Below are positions 11,435-25,300 of a stretch of 64,000 nt of DNA, piece by piece. The translations under genes were made by a program, and so were the position numbers. The stretch is from assembly GCF_037392515.1 (NCBI RefSeq), contig NC_090288.1:14365969-14429968 (forward strand), given 5' to 3'. Position 1 is the stretch's first letter; the number at the start of each line of letters is the position of its first letter. Source of the stretch: Haliotis asinina. Lineage: Eukaryota > Mollusca > Gastropoda > Lepetellida > Haliotidae. The notes under the pieces were generated by a model that ran no database searches, was not told where the DNA came from, and was given only the letters and a program-made list of their open reading frames with translations.

Positions 11435-14078
11435 TCTCCATTTCTGACACGTAACAGTTCTTCAGAAATTACTGTACATGTCCCTTAAACACTTACCGAC
11501 ACAGTGAAAGCATGTTAATTAGAACCAGTGTCTGGAGTAACAAATGTTATGACCTACAAATTATAAATACAGAGTCATGTTCCACCATTACTGGCAAACA
11601 AGAATAAGTTGGAACAATGCATAAAACATGTTTGCAAGAAGTAGGCATATTACTTGTAGGCGGTGCACAGCAATGAGCAAACCCATTTGGTTCATGAAAG
11701 GGAGTGCAGATGTAGGCTAGTGCACATGTAGTGCATGACAATGAAAATGATTCCGTGGGTCGTAAGACAACTTGGGGACTGTAGACTACTTGCGGCAACT
11801 TTGCTCACAATGGCAAGTGCAAGCTCAAGCAGTCCTCATTATGCTAATACACACCATATCGTAGGGTCGATGCTCAGCTTATCCTTGTTTGCCAGTAGTA
11901 ACAGTGAGTTGGGCTCCACTATGAAGAGTACTCCAGTTATATCAGTGTAGCTAGATGTGGGAGGAAACCCCAAAATTCAGGGTCAAGTTTCATTAACCAA
12001 TCATAACACTATGACAGTTGTAACTCCTTTAGTTCAACACAGACTTACTAGAGTCGTAGTACTAAGATTGATTTGTGAAACAGCTCCCCGGTCTTTAACT
12101 TTTGAAGCTCGTCACTTTGATGAAACCAAGGTGCACAGATGTGCACAACAGAACAACCAGGTTTTGGACCCACAATCACAGGTTCCTGACCCATCCAAGG
12201 GAGGTAACTCTGAACAGAGAACTGCAGCACCTTATACATGTAATACCAAAATGATGACAAGACCAGGAAGGTCATGACGCTTAAACGCTGGCCAATTCTT
12301 TATCTTGTTTCCTTGATGCTAGATATCCACTACCAGTTAACACAAGTTATCACATATAATATGAAAATGGGAATTCGAGATGAACAAGTCTTTCCTGTAC
12401 ATTTTTAATGAACAAAAAATACTGAAATGCAAACAGGATGTCCACTGAATTCACAACATCAATCAATGAGTCAGGACAAATGAAATAATTTCAGTTCAGG
12501 TAATCTGAAAATTTAACTGCCAGGGTAACGATCCACAATGTCCGTAGCAGTATGACATCTATAAGCCTACAGTAAACTGTAGAGTTACGACAGGCTGTAA
12601 CATTATGAATGCTCTGTGGATCAGACGCAGGATCTTAAATAGTTTTACATGACAAATTACATGTGTGTTCATTCACTTAAAACAATGCAGTAGGTGCGTT
12701 TCATTTTAAGTCTCAAACATTTCAAATGCATGACAACTGTAGGCTGTATATTGCCAAGTGTTTAAGTACCATGGTACTATGTCCCTACGTACCAGTACTA
12801 CATCCTGTATCCATATGAAATGATACTGAGGGAAAGAAATAAAGTAACATTACTTCAGCAGCATTCCTTTGTTTATTTTGGCATTTTTATCCACATTGAA
12901 GGTTTGAGGTGAAACCTGGAGGGAAATAAAGGAACATGTGAGCTTTTTGTTATCTTATTTGTTCCCCTCAGTATATACATATGGTCAAATTTCATGGTTG
13001 CAAATGCGATTTATAACAAATTCACATTACAAATAAGACAAACATGGAATTTAAAGACATATGGATTGTTTAATGGATGAAAATGTAAGGTTTCTAGTAT
13101 TTCCAAATGAAGATTGCATGTATCGCACTGTGCATTGTAACATTACTATGTGTATGGCTGCAGCATGAAAACCAGGACAACTACCATGAGCTGATCTATC
13201 TCAATCCATAAACCATTCCCCGCACCTATCTAGGTGCACAGACAATACAATAAAGTGCACTCTTTCAGTGTGTCATGGAAAAAATGTTTCAAATCACAAG
13301 CTTTCTTTCAAAATGGCAATGTTACAAGGGTTTTCTGAGCAGCTACGAAAGTCGCAACCATCATGGCTGCACAGTTCAACCAAGAAAGACAACTCTTCAT
13401 GGATTACAGTACCTGGACATCCTGACATGTATAAGAGTTAAATAGGCAAAACAGACACTGAACTACCTTGAAAAACATATTGTCCACAACGAAAAACATT
13501 TTTATTTTAACTCTGATCTCAACATGGGTATTGGCATTCCATAAGCATTCACTATTTCACATCATTCTTGAATTTTATTCTAAGTAAAACAATATTTGTG
13601 GGTTGTGGTAATCCTTTAGAAGTGAGTTAAGTTAACTGCTGCTTAGCACAATTTGCAGTTGTATCACAGTCTGTATTCTCCAGAATGAGATAGAAAACAC
13701 ACCCTTCACTTACAGAATAGCAAAGGAAGATCAATAAATGCTTACATTTAGTCATTTCAAATGTCAAACATTAAATGGTAACAACCTAATTACAATTTTC
13801 ATAGCAAAAGAGAGAACAGAATAAAACAAATCTTTCCTGGGAATGACAAAATCTTGATTTACAAATCAGAAAGTTATGACTACATCTATAGCCTCTCATG
13901 CCTGTTCAGTATGAACTGTAACCATGACGATGAATGATGAACCATTTTCAAACTCAAACTATGACTACCACATGAACATGAAGAACAAATTGCATTATCA
14001 CTTGTAAATGCACTTGAAGTAAGTCTGAAGAAAATAGTTCAAACTGTTGCAACAGCCTCATTTATTTACTGAAGATTA
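11435..14078. other. Intergenic, nothing recognised
   Basis: Overlapping frames of up to 106 codons on both strands at 11.55-12.28 kb show no family likeness and no coding bias by eye. Confidence 0.55.
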
Positions 14079-14079
14079 G

Positions 14080-14475
14080 GGGTTCAAAAATGACACTGTC
14101 CGATGCCCGGGACAAATTAGTTTTCATTTTTGGACATCAAATAATAGTATCCTACCTGTCAGTGTTCTATTAGATAATTCCTGCTTAAGGTTTCAAACTG
14201 CAAATAAACTCTTTTTTCATTAAACATCTGCTCAAAATGTGTCTATTAAAATTTGACACGTTACAAGAATGACAAGAAGTAATTTTCGCAATTGTAATCC
14301 ACTAGAGTTCTTTCTTTGCTACTTATCACTTGCCCAGTAACCACTAACATCAATTACCATGTTGATTTATTCTTACATAATCATGACTATATTTTAAAAG
14401 TAAGGGCAAGTGGAAAATTAGTCGGGACAAGTTACTTTCTGCCCTGAGGCAAGTGGATTTTAAAAAGAAATGTGA
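14080..14475 (+). repeat. ~400-bp dispersed repeat, copy 1
   Basis: Inverted partner of 26185-26578. Shared words include GGGACAAATTAGTTTTCATT, TTTCAAACTGCAAAT, TTGCTACTTATCACTT, AAGTGGAAAATTAGTC and ACAAGTTACTTTCT. No coding potential seen. Confidence 0.8.
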
Positions 14476-14635
14476 AGCCCTGCACATATCAACAGTGTTA
14501 ACAAGGATGGATACTCATCCCGCAAAAGTGAGTGCTTGACAATATACAGTATTAAAAGGCCTATCTGATTGAAATCCGACATAAGTTCTCACTACAGCCA
14601 GACAACGATCTGAGGATATCCCATTATGGGTTACG

Positions 14636-14792
14636 AGTGAGTTTGGTATTACACCACTTTCAGCAACATCACAGCAATATCTAGCGGACACTAGAAATGT
14701 GCTTCACACATTGTACTCATTGGGTAATGAAACCCAGGTCTTCAACGTGACAAGCGAATGCTTTGAGCACTAGGCTACACCACTGTGGCTAG
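14636..14792 (-). mobile_element. SINE family A copy
   Basis: Minus strand: GTGGTGTAGCCTAGTGCTCA, then GGGTTTCATTACCC as worn box B, then a tail ending in CACTC. Confidence 0.72.
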
Positions 14793-14915
14793 TGAAAGAC
14801 AGTTGTGACATGACTTGTTATAAGTGTACTTAGATCTTGTCTGGTTGTAGTGAACACTGCAATCTGACTTCAATAACACTGTTAATAGACATTGCCATTG
14901 CGTAAATCATATTTA

Positions 14916-14916
<1 letters not shown>

Positions 14917-14949
<33 letters not shown>

Positions 14950-14950
14950 G
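14917..14950 (+). repeat. (CAT)n microsatellite
   Basis: About eleven uninterrupted trinucleotides. Confidence 0.95.
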
Positions 14951-15032
14951 ACTTCACATCTCTGAATACACTATGTTTCTCCACAAATACCAACACATAC
15001 AGCTGCTATTTTAAACCAACAAATTAAGCAAA

Positions 15033-15168
15033 GGTTTGTTCAAGCTAGAGGGATGCCTGGTTCAAACCTACGGGAGGTACGCCAGATTCAAGTTTGAGGG
15101 ACGTAAACTTGATGGATGCCTGGTTCAACCTTTGTGGGATTCCTGGTTCAAGCTTTAGGGTTCTCAAA
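15033..15168 (+). repeat. Degenerate short tandem repeat
   Basis: Four worn units sharing GGTTCAA...GGGATGCCT-like words, period about 30 bp. Confidence 0.5.
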
Positions 15169-15719
15169 TATAATCAAGGGGGACCCTAGCCTGCACTCAG
15201 CCTACACCACAGAAATGGCAATGATTCTTATGTGATGTTAGCAACATGTTTCACAGCCTTGGATCAGCCTTAGCCCGTGTCAGGCAGTAGTAGGGCTCAT
15301 TTGACTTTCAAGGGGGTTATAAGTAGCCTCATTTACTCACTGACATGTCCTTCTATCAGTCCAGTGAAACCATGGTGATGAAGGAACATATTACTGTAGA
15401 AAGACTCATGAAATGGTGATACATTATAATGTTCACACTAACGTCTTTCGATACACTTCTTGCCAGACCTATTAGAAGCATCACCATTCGTCAGTTCAGA
15501 ACACCAATGGTCAGTAGAACAGTGTAATAAGCTCAACAGGTTCCTTGGATTCGTCAGGTCTGCTGATAGGATTTTAATCATGGGACCCCTTACATTGTTA
15601 ACTTTATAATTTGGGTCAGGCAGGGGGCCATTGATTATCAAGCTTATTTTAAACTGATGCACTTCAGTCTGTACCAAATTTCAGGTAATTTCATGTTGAT
15701 ATCCACCATTTAAACAGAC

Positions 15720-15725
15720 TTTATT
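15720..15725 (-). terminator. Possible WDR82 polyadenylation signal
   Basis: AATAAA on the minus strand, about 630 bp after the WDR82 stop. It is the first clear hexamer I noticed downstream, but AT-rich sequence makes chance hexamers common and a longer 3' UTR is possible. Confidence 0.35.
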
Positions 15726-16355
15726 CACAAAAAGGAACATTCAGAAACATTAATATGACCAATGATAATTTTAGTACAGTTTGGCCTTTTGACTTTTGAT
15801 GCAGACTGAGGTGCCATAATTCATATTCCATACTGGCTGTTTTGATCCCATAAGGCAAATTAAAATAACAAAATCAACCTCACAGCTTCAAATAATATTT
15901 CACTCAAAATCTTATACGAAACTAGATGAAGAATGACAAGGTAACTAAGTAACAGCAGCAATGAAAAAAATACATCCCTCTTCATCCACTAACTAAAACA
16001 TGGTGATCACGCTGCTGACAGTGTGAAGGTCTGAGATTCTGTCCTGGAGGCGGCCATGATAACAAAAGGGAGATAACTCTGATGGATGTAAGATGTGCCG
16101 TGTGGGTGAATGATGCATATCCTGAGCTTGGCGTGCAGTCTCTGTGTAGCAGACTTCTGTGTCTCCCGGTCTACATCCCATTGTTTGTCTGCGCAATTCA
16201 CCCAGTGCAACATTGGAACAATCCTAGTGTTCTGATTGGCCGGGCAACTGGGGATGATTATGGCCAAAGTACAGCTGCCTTTTACACTACAGTAAATCTC
16301 ATGACAACATTTATCACACACACTTGGATGTCTGTCCACAATCCTGGTCAAACGC

Positions 16356-16385
16356 TCAGTCGTCAGTTAATGGTAACCAGAATGC
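16356..16385 (-). CDS. WDR82: WDR82 terminal coding exon (9 codons)
   Basis: A tiny final coding exon: acceptor TTTCAG before 16385, then AFWLPLTDD and TGA at 16358-16356. It completes the conserved family C-terminus (AFWLPTIDD in vertebrates), restores total length to 313 residues and is in the required phase 0. It lies about 1.15 kb from exon 8, beyond a run of SINE copies in the last intron. Confidence 0.9.
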   Translation of the reverse strand, partial: AFWLPLTDD

Positions 16386-19328
16386 CTGAAATTCAACAGT
16401 GTTTGTTGTTAGTGTAATTACTACATGCATAATAATATTTGTTGTGTTAAATGAGTGAGCAAGTGAGTGACCAGACAATCCAGTGATGAACAACATGAAC
16501 ATCGATCTGCGCAATTGGGAACCGATGACATGTGTCGATCAAGTCAGCGAGCCTGAGCACCCGATCCCGATAGTCGCCTCTTATGACAAACATAGTCACC
16601 TTTTATGGCATGCAGGGGTTGGTGAAGGCCTGTTCTACCCCAGGACCTTCACGGATCAGTACGTGAGCAAGTATACATGTAAGTTAATTACATCGTTGCC
16701 AAAGAATGTAACCAATGACATCATGCCATAGTGAGCGAGTTTAGGTTTACGCCCCACTCAGCAATATTCCAGCTATATTGTGGTAGTCTGTAAATAATGA
16801 GTCTTAACCAGACAATCCAGTGATCAACAGCATAAGCATCGATCTGCGCAAATGGGAATCGATGACGTGTCAACTGAGTCAACGATACTGACCACCTGAT
16901 AATGTTATAGTCGCCTCTTACGAAAAGCATAGTCATCTTTTAGGGCAGGCATGCGATCTACCCTGGATCTTCATGGTCACATCATTCTATAATTATTAAA
17001 GGATCTAAAATACCTTCAATGAATACAGTACCCTCTTTTTTTCAAATAATGGTTGCATTCCAATGTCAGGCTGCTACAATGGAAAGACTGTCAATTTGGC
17101 TATTTGGTAATAATTTGACAACATTGATTGCACATGTACTCAAATTTTGGTAGGTTCACAAGGGAAACAGTGAGGGTAACCTGAAGACAAAGAAAATCTG
17201 GTGCCATCATGAAAACCAGAGATACAAAAACACTATCAGGGATTCAACCCCCCAAATACAGCATTTTCAGGTGTAGAACAGACACAAACCTGTACCACCC
17301 TTGTGGGCTTGTATAATGACGCACACAAGTTTTTCCAGCTAACAGACGACAAAGAAAAGATCCTGGACCAGAAATCCAGTGATTTACATCATGAGCATCA
17401 ACGAAGACAGCAAGCTTGACCACATAATGCAAATAGGTGCGTCTTAAAACTAGAATGGGTTGCTAAATTTCTGTTCGAGCCTGCAACTTCAGAGGTTACC
17501 TTGGAGCATAATTGAACAAGTCAGAACTCACCATATTTGTACATGCTGTGGCAAACATCATGTATTTGGGATTGAACTGAACATGTTGGATGGGTCCAGG
17601 ATGATCCCCCAGTAGCTCGGCTATCTTCTTCCCTGTCTCTGTGCTCCAACAATGTATCTTGCCATCTGTTGAACCTGCCACAGTTGAAAAATATTCCAGT
17701 CATAAAGAGTGAATGAGCTTAGTTTTAAGCTGCACTTGGAAACATTCCAGCTATATGGTGGCAGTCTGTAAATAATTGAGTCTGGACCAGACATTCCTGT
17801 GACCAACAGCATGAGCACTGATCTGCACAATTGGGAACTGATGACATGTGTCAACCAAGTCAGCGAGCCTGACTACCGATCCCATTAGTCACCTCTAACA
17901 ACACGCATGGGTTCTAACCCTGATCTTCACGGGTCCTAATTATAAAGAACCGATCAGTATCAATCAAAGATTAGAGTCAACCAAGTCAATGACCAGCAAA
18001 TGCATAAAATCACCTCGTCCTACCAGCATGGGTTGCCGGGGGCGTTCTCTATAACCCAGGAACCCCAGAGGTTCTGATTTTAGGGGGCAAGAATAGTAGC
18101 ACTAAGCTTTTATTTTGATTTTGGCTAAAAAAAAATAACCTCCTAAATATCATTCTAACAAGGCTGAGGTAAGTCACTAAGGTAACCTTAGCGCAATGTT
18201 AAAGAATGGGAGTTAAGGTAAAGTGGCTTCGAGAAAGGAGCCCCTGGTCAGTTACTGCCAGGGCAAGTAAACCTACCTGCAATGAGCAGATAAAACCAGG
18301 GGAACCTATTGAAAAGCTATGCTTATGTTGAACCAGAATACGTCGCATCCACCTACCACAGAAAACATAACGCGAGTCTGGACTGAAAGACGCCTCTAGT
18401 GGCACCCCCTTTTGGTTGGTGACCCCCTGAAACACAAAAATAGAACAGTTAGCTGACATATCCATAATCTGTGCTCCCCAATCACATACAAGCCCCTTTG
18501 GCAGTGAAGCTGCTACCAGTAACCCTTGAATTACCTGAGTTCACATGAGAATGACGTTTCAGTGAGCACTGAATCACTGATCACTGTTAGAACATTGTGA
18601 GGAAAACAATGGGGGGTCTATCCAAGATCCATGTAAGGCACTTTACAATGCTTAACTATGTATTCTGTTAATATTATTTCATCACCAGTCTGCTTAGGTG
18701 GGCTTAGTTTTATGCCACACTCAACAATATTCTAGCTATGTCTAGTTTGCACCAGACAATCTAGAGATCAACAGCATGACCACTGATCTATAAAACTGGG
18801 ATTCAATGACCTGTGTCAACAAAGTCAGTGTGCCCCGTAGTTGCCTCTTATGACAAACATGGGTTGCTGAAGATCAATTCTAACCCAGATCTGCACTGGT
18901 CCCACCAATCTGAAAACTGAGAGGAGCTATGTCACACACTGACAGAGCTTAACTTATCACACTAGACAAAAATGGTGAGTATATGACTTCAGAACAGCAA
19001 AGGAACTCATCGGTAGTCAGTGTTAATATACCATTTACAAAACAATGATAACTGTGATTACTTACTGCATATATTTGAAGAGGTGCCCCCTGAAATGAAT
19101 CAATTAAGCGGAGTACTGATCCGTTCGTTGAAATGAGAATAAGCTTCCCATCTGGGCTAAATTTGAGCTGTGTCCAATCACAGTCCTTGTCTTGTGGCAG
19201 CCTGAAGACATTGAATGGGCCCTGGAAACAGATCAAAACTGTGTGAACACAATTCTTTTGCATCATGAGGTTGTGTAATGTTTCAAGGCGCAATGTCACA
19301 AATTTCTGATAATATTTTGACTGGTATT

Positions 19329-19367
<39 letters not shown>

Positions 19368-22300
19368 GACACAGGTCATTGAAGCTCGAGTGAGTGTATA
19401 TGCCCAATATATATATATATATATTGGGCATATACACTCACTCGAGCTTCGTATTGATGCACAGTCACCAAAAGACTAACTACCTCTTATGCCTTGCCGG
19501 AAACGGATAATTGAAAATTCCAGGCTAACAACTTTTGAACAGAGATCGATTGCCATATATGGAATGCGAACTATTGCTCCATACACTGAAAAACTATTGC
19601 ACATGGTGTTGGTTTTATTGTTGGTGTTTTTGCCAAACATATTCATGAAGAGAGTGCTTTAGGGGACGTAACTCTGTGGGGTTCTATTGAAATAATGGGG
19701 GAGGGGGGTCAGAGGGGAGAGAAGAGGAGCGGGGAGGAGGAGCAGATAGGGAGGGAAAGGGGAGAATCATTTGCATGAAGGGCTGATATTTAGTACTACT
19801 ACAAGAGTGCATTATTTATTTTTAGAGTTGTGTAGTGTGATATTGATCACTTCACGCCACACTAAGTAGTATTCCAGATGTATGATAGCAGCTTGTACTG
19901 AACAGTCCAGCAACATTTATCTATGCAACTTGATACAATGTCATGTATCAAACATCAGAATTAGCATGACTGTCCACAGTCAGCTCCCATGACAAGCACA
20001 AGTTGCTGAAAAGGGTCTAACCACGATCTTGTCTGGTCCAGACTTGATTGTTTACAGACTGCTGCCATGTAGGTGGAATATTGCTGAGTGCTACATTTAA
20101 CAACAACAAACAATGAGTGATTTTAGTCTTACTCTGCTAAAAACAACATTCCAGATATAAGGCGGCTGTCTGTAAATAACAGTCTGGACCAGGCAAAAAC
20201 AGTTACCAACAGCATGAGCATCAAACTGTGAAATTGGTAACCGATGACATGACCAGCAGATCCCTTTGTCTGCCTCTTTCAACTAACCAGGATCTTTATG
20301 ATGTGATGGTTGCATGGCAACAAGAATATAGACAAGACAAACCCATGATAGACATTAAAAAGGAGTGAAATCCGATGTATTCTGCCTTCTATCAACAACA
20401 GACTTCATCCATTCGTGAATTCCTGATTATTATGATATCACAACCATCTATGTTTGTCGAAAATACTGCTCAACATTCACTAAGGGTTTTTGTTTCTCTA
20501 AATCACATTCACAATTATTCCAGGTAAATGGCAGCAGTCTGTAAATAATCAAGTCTGGACCTGACAATCTTGTGATTAATACAAGCATTGATATATACTC
20601 AGATCTGTCAACCAAGTCAGAGAGCCTGACAATCATAAAACAAGCATGGGTTGCTGAAGACCAGTTCTAACCAGGATCTTCATGAGTTAATTTTCATGTG
20701 GACAAGCAATTTTCAGCATATTCAGCTAAAGATTTGGTCCTTAACATATTGTTAATGGGGAGTATCTAGTATATTTTCAAAATCCATCACATTTCAAAGG
20801 CAAATATACACTTAATATCAGCATAAAATGGCCACTGAACGCATTTCAATTCATTTCCACTTGCAGTTTGAATTCATCAACTGATGTTTAAAGGTCATGT
20901 GCAAACAAAATATCAAACATGCTTAAAACAAAGTTATCACTTGTTCATGATATATAAAATGCATTGGTGATTGTGAAAAAACAAAATTATAAGTGTATAG
21001 TCACAAATAAAAAGTGCAGCGTTTTGTACTTGGGTTAACCTCCCTGAAAACAAGGCATCTGCAATACTGAACCCAGTGCACTCGTGTGTAATGATGTCTT
21101 GTCATTGGCCACTGGTTCAATAGCCAATACGAATAGCCAGCTCTTTGTTTATGGCTTATAAGTCTGATAGGTCTTAATTCCAAATTGCATATGGTCAGTG
21201 ATTGAAGATGAGCATACTGTCATTAGCAGAGAGGCAGGCAGACATTGAGTTTTCTCAATGTCAATAAACCAGACATTGAGTTTTCTCAGTGATACAGGCT
21301 GCTTATCACAATCAAAATGTATTGACAGTTATCGAGTAGATTTTTTACTTGATTTTGTACACCACCAAGATTAGCCTACTGCTTAGAAACTCATACTCCA
21401 GGCATGCATACTGTTTCAAGCTCCACAAACCTATTCACTGTACACGTGTGATGGGCGCAGTGCAGCAAACCGATTGAAACCACTTTTTCCCCAAGCGCTG
21501 GTGGAAAATTAGTGTACTGTTTAAACACAGATTTCGCAGACTTCTTTTTCATCGCATTATTTTCAACTTCACAGGTTGAATAGGCATTTTTTATGATTTG
21601 TTTTGGCAAGTGCATACCGAAAGGTATCAGAATCTGGTAAGTTGTGTTTTACATTACATGTGATCTTTAACAAGCTATAGATAATGAATGACTATTCCAC
21701 GGCTAAAGATGACAACGCACTCTCTCACCTTATCAAATGAGCGAAGATCATACAACTTAACACATTCAGAATTGATTCCGGCTGCGAAGATCAATCCTTC
21801 TGGGTCAAATGCTGCCACAGGTCGCCCAGATAGGTTCATCAGTCCCTGAAACAATGTGTGAGCTTATAAGGGACTCATCACACAGTGTGTGTTGTGGATG
21901 TCCTACAGCATTTAATTTATCAACAAATTCAACATCAGTAATGACTGATCACTTCAAGTCAGTCCGTGACAATTGTTTTATGTCAATTTTTGCAATATTC
22001 CAGCAAATGTCTCAGCAGGAGACACGAGAAATTGACTTCACTCATTGTACCCATGTAGGGAATCAAACTCGGGCCTTCAATGTGACTCCTCACCTCTATC
22101 ACTTGGCTCAAACCACTTACATCAACAGAATATGAGTTGGTCATATACGGCATGGAACAAGTTGCACAGCATTTCTGCATATTTACAGCATCATAAATAC
22201 CATGGCATGTCAGTTTAATGTGGGATCAAAGATTCAAATGAACCCCATGAGCACCAGTGTGCTGCTGCTCTGAACCATAAAACATAAGGCTTGCCATTCT

Positions 22301-25300
22301 GGGATTCAAACTCATCATTGTAACAGGGTTTTCCCTTGCCCTACAAAACTATGGCCTCAGACAAACCATTATCATTCATTTGACAGTTCTTACACATATG
22401 AGTGAGTGAGTGAGTTTAGTTTTACGCCGCACTCAGCAATATTCCAGCCATATGGCGGCAGTCTGTAAATAATCTAATCCTGGACCAGACAATCCAGTGA
22501 CTAACAACAAGAGCATTGATCTGCGCAATGTGGAACCAATGAAATGTCAACAAAGTCTGCGAGACTGACCACCCGATCCCGTTAGTCGCTTCTTACGACA
22601 AGCCTAGTCGCCTTTTATGGCAAGCATGGGTTGCTGAAGGCCTATTCTACCCCGGACCTTCACGGGTAACTTACACATATGAGTCCTGTAAAGTAATTAA
22701 GCACATGCAGGTAATTGTACTGTGAGATGTAATCACTACATTCATAACAGACTTTTCTGTTGAGAATCAACTTCAGTTAACATTATTGAGCATAATGGAC
22801 ACAGCCAACAACAATGACAGATTGTCTTGGCGTGACCTGTAATAGGATGTTCTCAAGTCTCTGGTGTTCAAACAAAAGGAACTGAGGTCAGATTTTCAGA
22901 AAATTGCCTGACAATGCAGCTGTTCATTCCATAAAAGAACTAGATCAGCAACCTGTCATGGCTGTTTTCTTAATTTTGATGAGTTAAAAGTGTTTTGCTC
23001 ACGCAGATATAACAAAAAATACACAGCATTACTTATGGGCTGTATTAGAAGTCGTCCAATATAACATAATTGTCAGTGGTGCTAAAACCTTTGAGGCAAG
23101 GCACTTGATCTTGTTGATAGTATAGAAAGCATTTGCGACTTCCATGTTTCTCTTTCACATTTATCAAGTATTTTCACATTATTATAGACATCAAAACATG
23201 AATTTCACATCCTTTTGAAATCTTGTCTGTGCAATGGCATCCATTCGTATTTGTCACATTTTTTCTAAAGCCACCTTATTCCTCACATAGGCCTACATAT
23301 GCAAGAGTTTTCTGAGGAGCTAAACAGTTGGCTGTTACCTACCTGACAATTTTGTGATCGCAGATCCCACAGACGGATTGTCTTGTCCATAGACCCAGAC
23401 AAAAATGTGTCGTCTATGGGGGACATGTTTAATGTCACAACTCTGAAACCAGACAAGAAGCATTATGACCATCAGTGCCATCCAGTTTTGAATGGTTTAA
23501 CAACATGGACTTGAAAATTTGACAACCAATTTCCAGCAATCGTCTTTCAATCATATCCATACTTATATGGCAGATTTGGTGAGTTAGAAAACAATTTGCA
23601 TTAATTAGAAGAGGGAGAGTTGGAATTTTCATGAATACTTCAGAAGGATGTAGATGATGTGACTTTGTTCGTAATCTAACACAGGGCGACATGTGCACAG
23701 CACATACTAGGGCCGCAATGATCCTGTTTGATTCATCGACAACTGAATCTGACACCTTAGTTTCAATTTTCAATAACCACTATCACTATTTTGCTTCAGT
23801 ATTTGAATACCTATTCAAATTATTTCCACACAATAAGAATATCATTTTTTCTAAAATCTCGAGCGCTGAAAAAAGGCAAAATGGGATTTGTTGATGCTGG
23901 GATTAGTATCCAGTGAGCAATATTGTTAGCAGACATCTCCAACTTGATGATGCATTTCATGCTAAAAAACACAGCTCTGAGGCTTATATGAACTCTGATG
24001 TTTTCATTTGTATGTAGAATTGAATCGAAAATGATTAAATGGAAGTTCCAATATCGAAAATCAAATTGAATCAAGATCTGAATGAATCATTGCAACCCTA
24101 GCACATACCATAGTTGAGTTGAGCTAAATTGGACTTTACACAACATCAGCACTTCCAGCCACATACAGTCGAACTCTGTCTACTCGGACCCCACATATCC
24201 GGAAACCCCGCCTTCTGGACGATTTTTATGTGAAACGAACCTTACGTTTCACATAAAATGTACTCGATTAACCGGCCCCCGCACTTCCGGACCCGGACAG
24301 TCCAATAACATATTAACTTAGTATTCATGTTAATTTCCATTGAAAAATATTCCAGTTATCCGGACAGAGAGATCTGTGCAATGTGCATGTGTATGTGTCA
24401 CGTCACATTTACCGCACGACTATGCGATTTCATTCTTAATCTATCTGAAGGCATTTGATTTGAATTGATTAATTAGCCATCAAAACACTAGGGACGCGTG
24501 TCACTTGGGTTGTTCATTAATCCTGGATTTGGCAGGTTTGAGAACATCTCATCAGTAATGTAAACACATGTTAAGTAGGATTAAGGTAAACTACACTTTA
24601 ATTGTACTGTATATAACACTTACAAATCGATTCATACTATCTGTCGCGATCCATTTTTAAAATGGCCTGCCACATGATCTAAGTCACGTGATCCTGTCCG
24701 GAAGTTTACTCTCTGCGGACAGCATAAGTTCGACGGGATTCCATATGTTTTTAAGGGCATTTAAATTAGAAAAAAAGAATATACAATTGGCAAAATAGAG
24801 ACTTTTTGTCATCAATTTACATTTTTCATCTAACTTACCACCTGAAGCTCCACACGCTACATGATTACTTCCGAGACAAACTGACAAACGGTAACCTGCG
24901 TTAGCCTTCAATGTGTTATCTGTACACTTATATGTTATGATGATTCACGGTTATTACTATTGGCTGTTGATTTATTCATATGCGCACATCAATTTTTTTT
25001 GCTTTCACTTAATTTTCAAAATTAGCTTGTTTGATCCTGTTAACCGGATGTCTCGCTATCCGGATGATTTTTGAGGGAAACCAAAATGTGCGGATAAACG
25101 GGGTTCGATTTATGGTACATGTCAACCTCCCTCAGGTTGCCGACAGTGAGATGTCTACTGATGCGGGAAAAAAGGGCTTTCAAATATACTGCTATTTCTT
25201 AATCCTAAATATCAAATGAACTCATATCCATGATTGTTCTTTGTGTAAAAACTAATGCATGTACTGGCAACTCGTGCATATAACAGATATTCTATAAGGC

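Noticed and set aside
11547..12277. Overlapping frames of 71-106 codons on both strands
   Set aside because: No family likeness, no splice signals, overlap each other on opposite strands.
14917..14950. Possible CRISPR-like or regulatory array
   Set aside because: Plain trinucleotide microsatellite; no CRISPR expected in animal nuclear DNA and no spacer pattern anywhere in the window.
16007..16417. Frames of 67-114 codons on both strands
   Set aside because: Cover the WDR82 terminal exon and its 3' UTR in wrong frames.
23435..23773. 112-codon minus-strand frame
   Set aside because: Lies in WDR82 intron 3 next to exon 4; it overlaps the exon only by a few bases in another frame and shows no family likeness.
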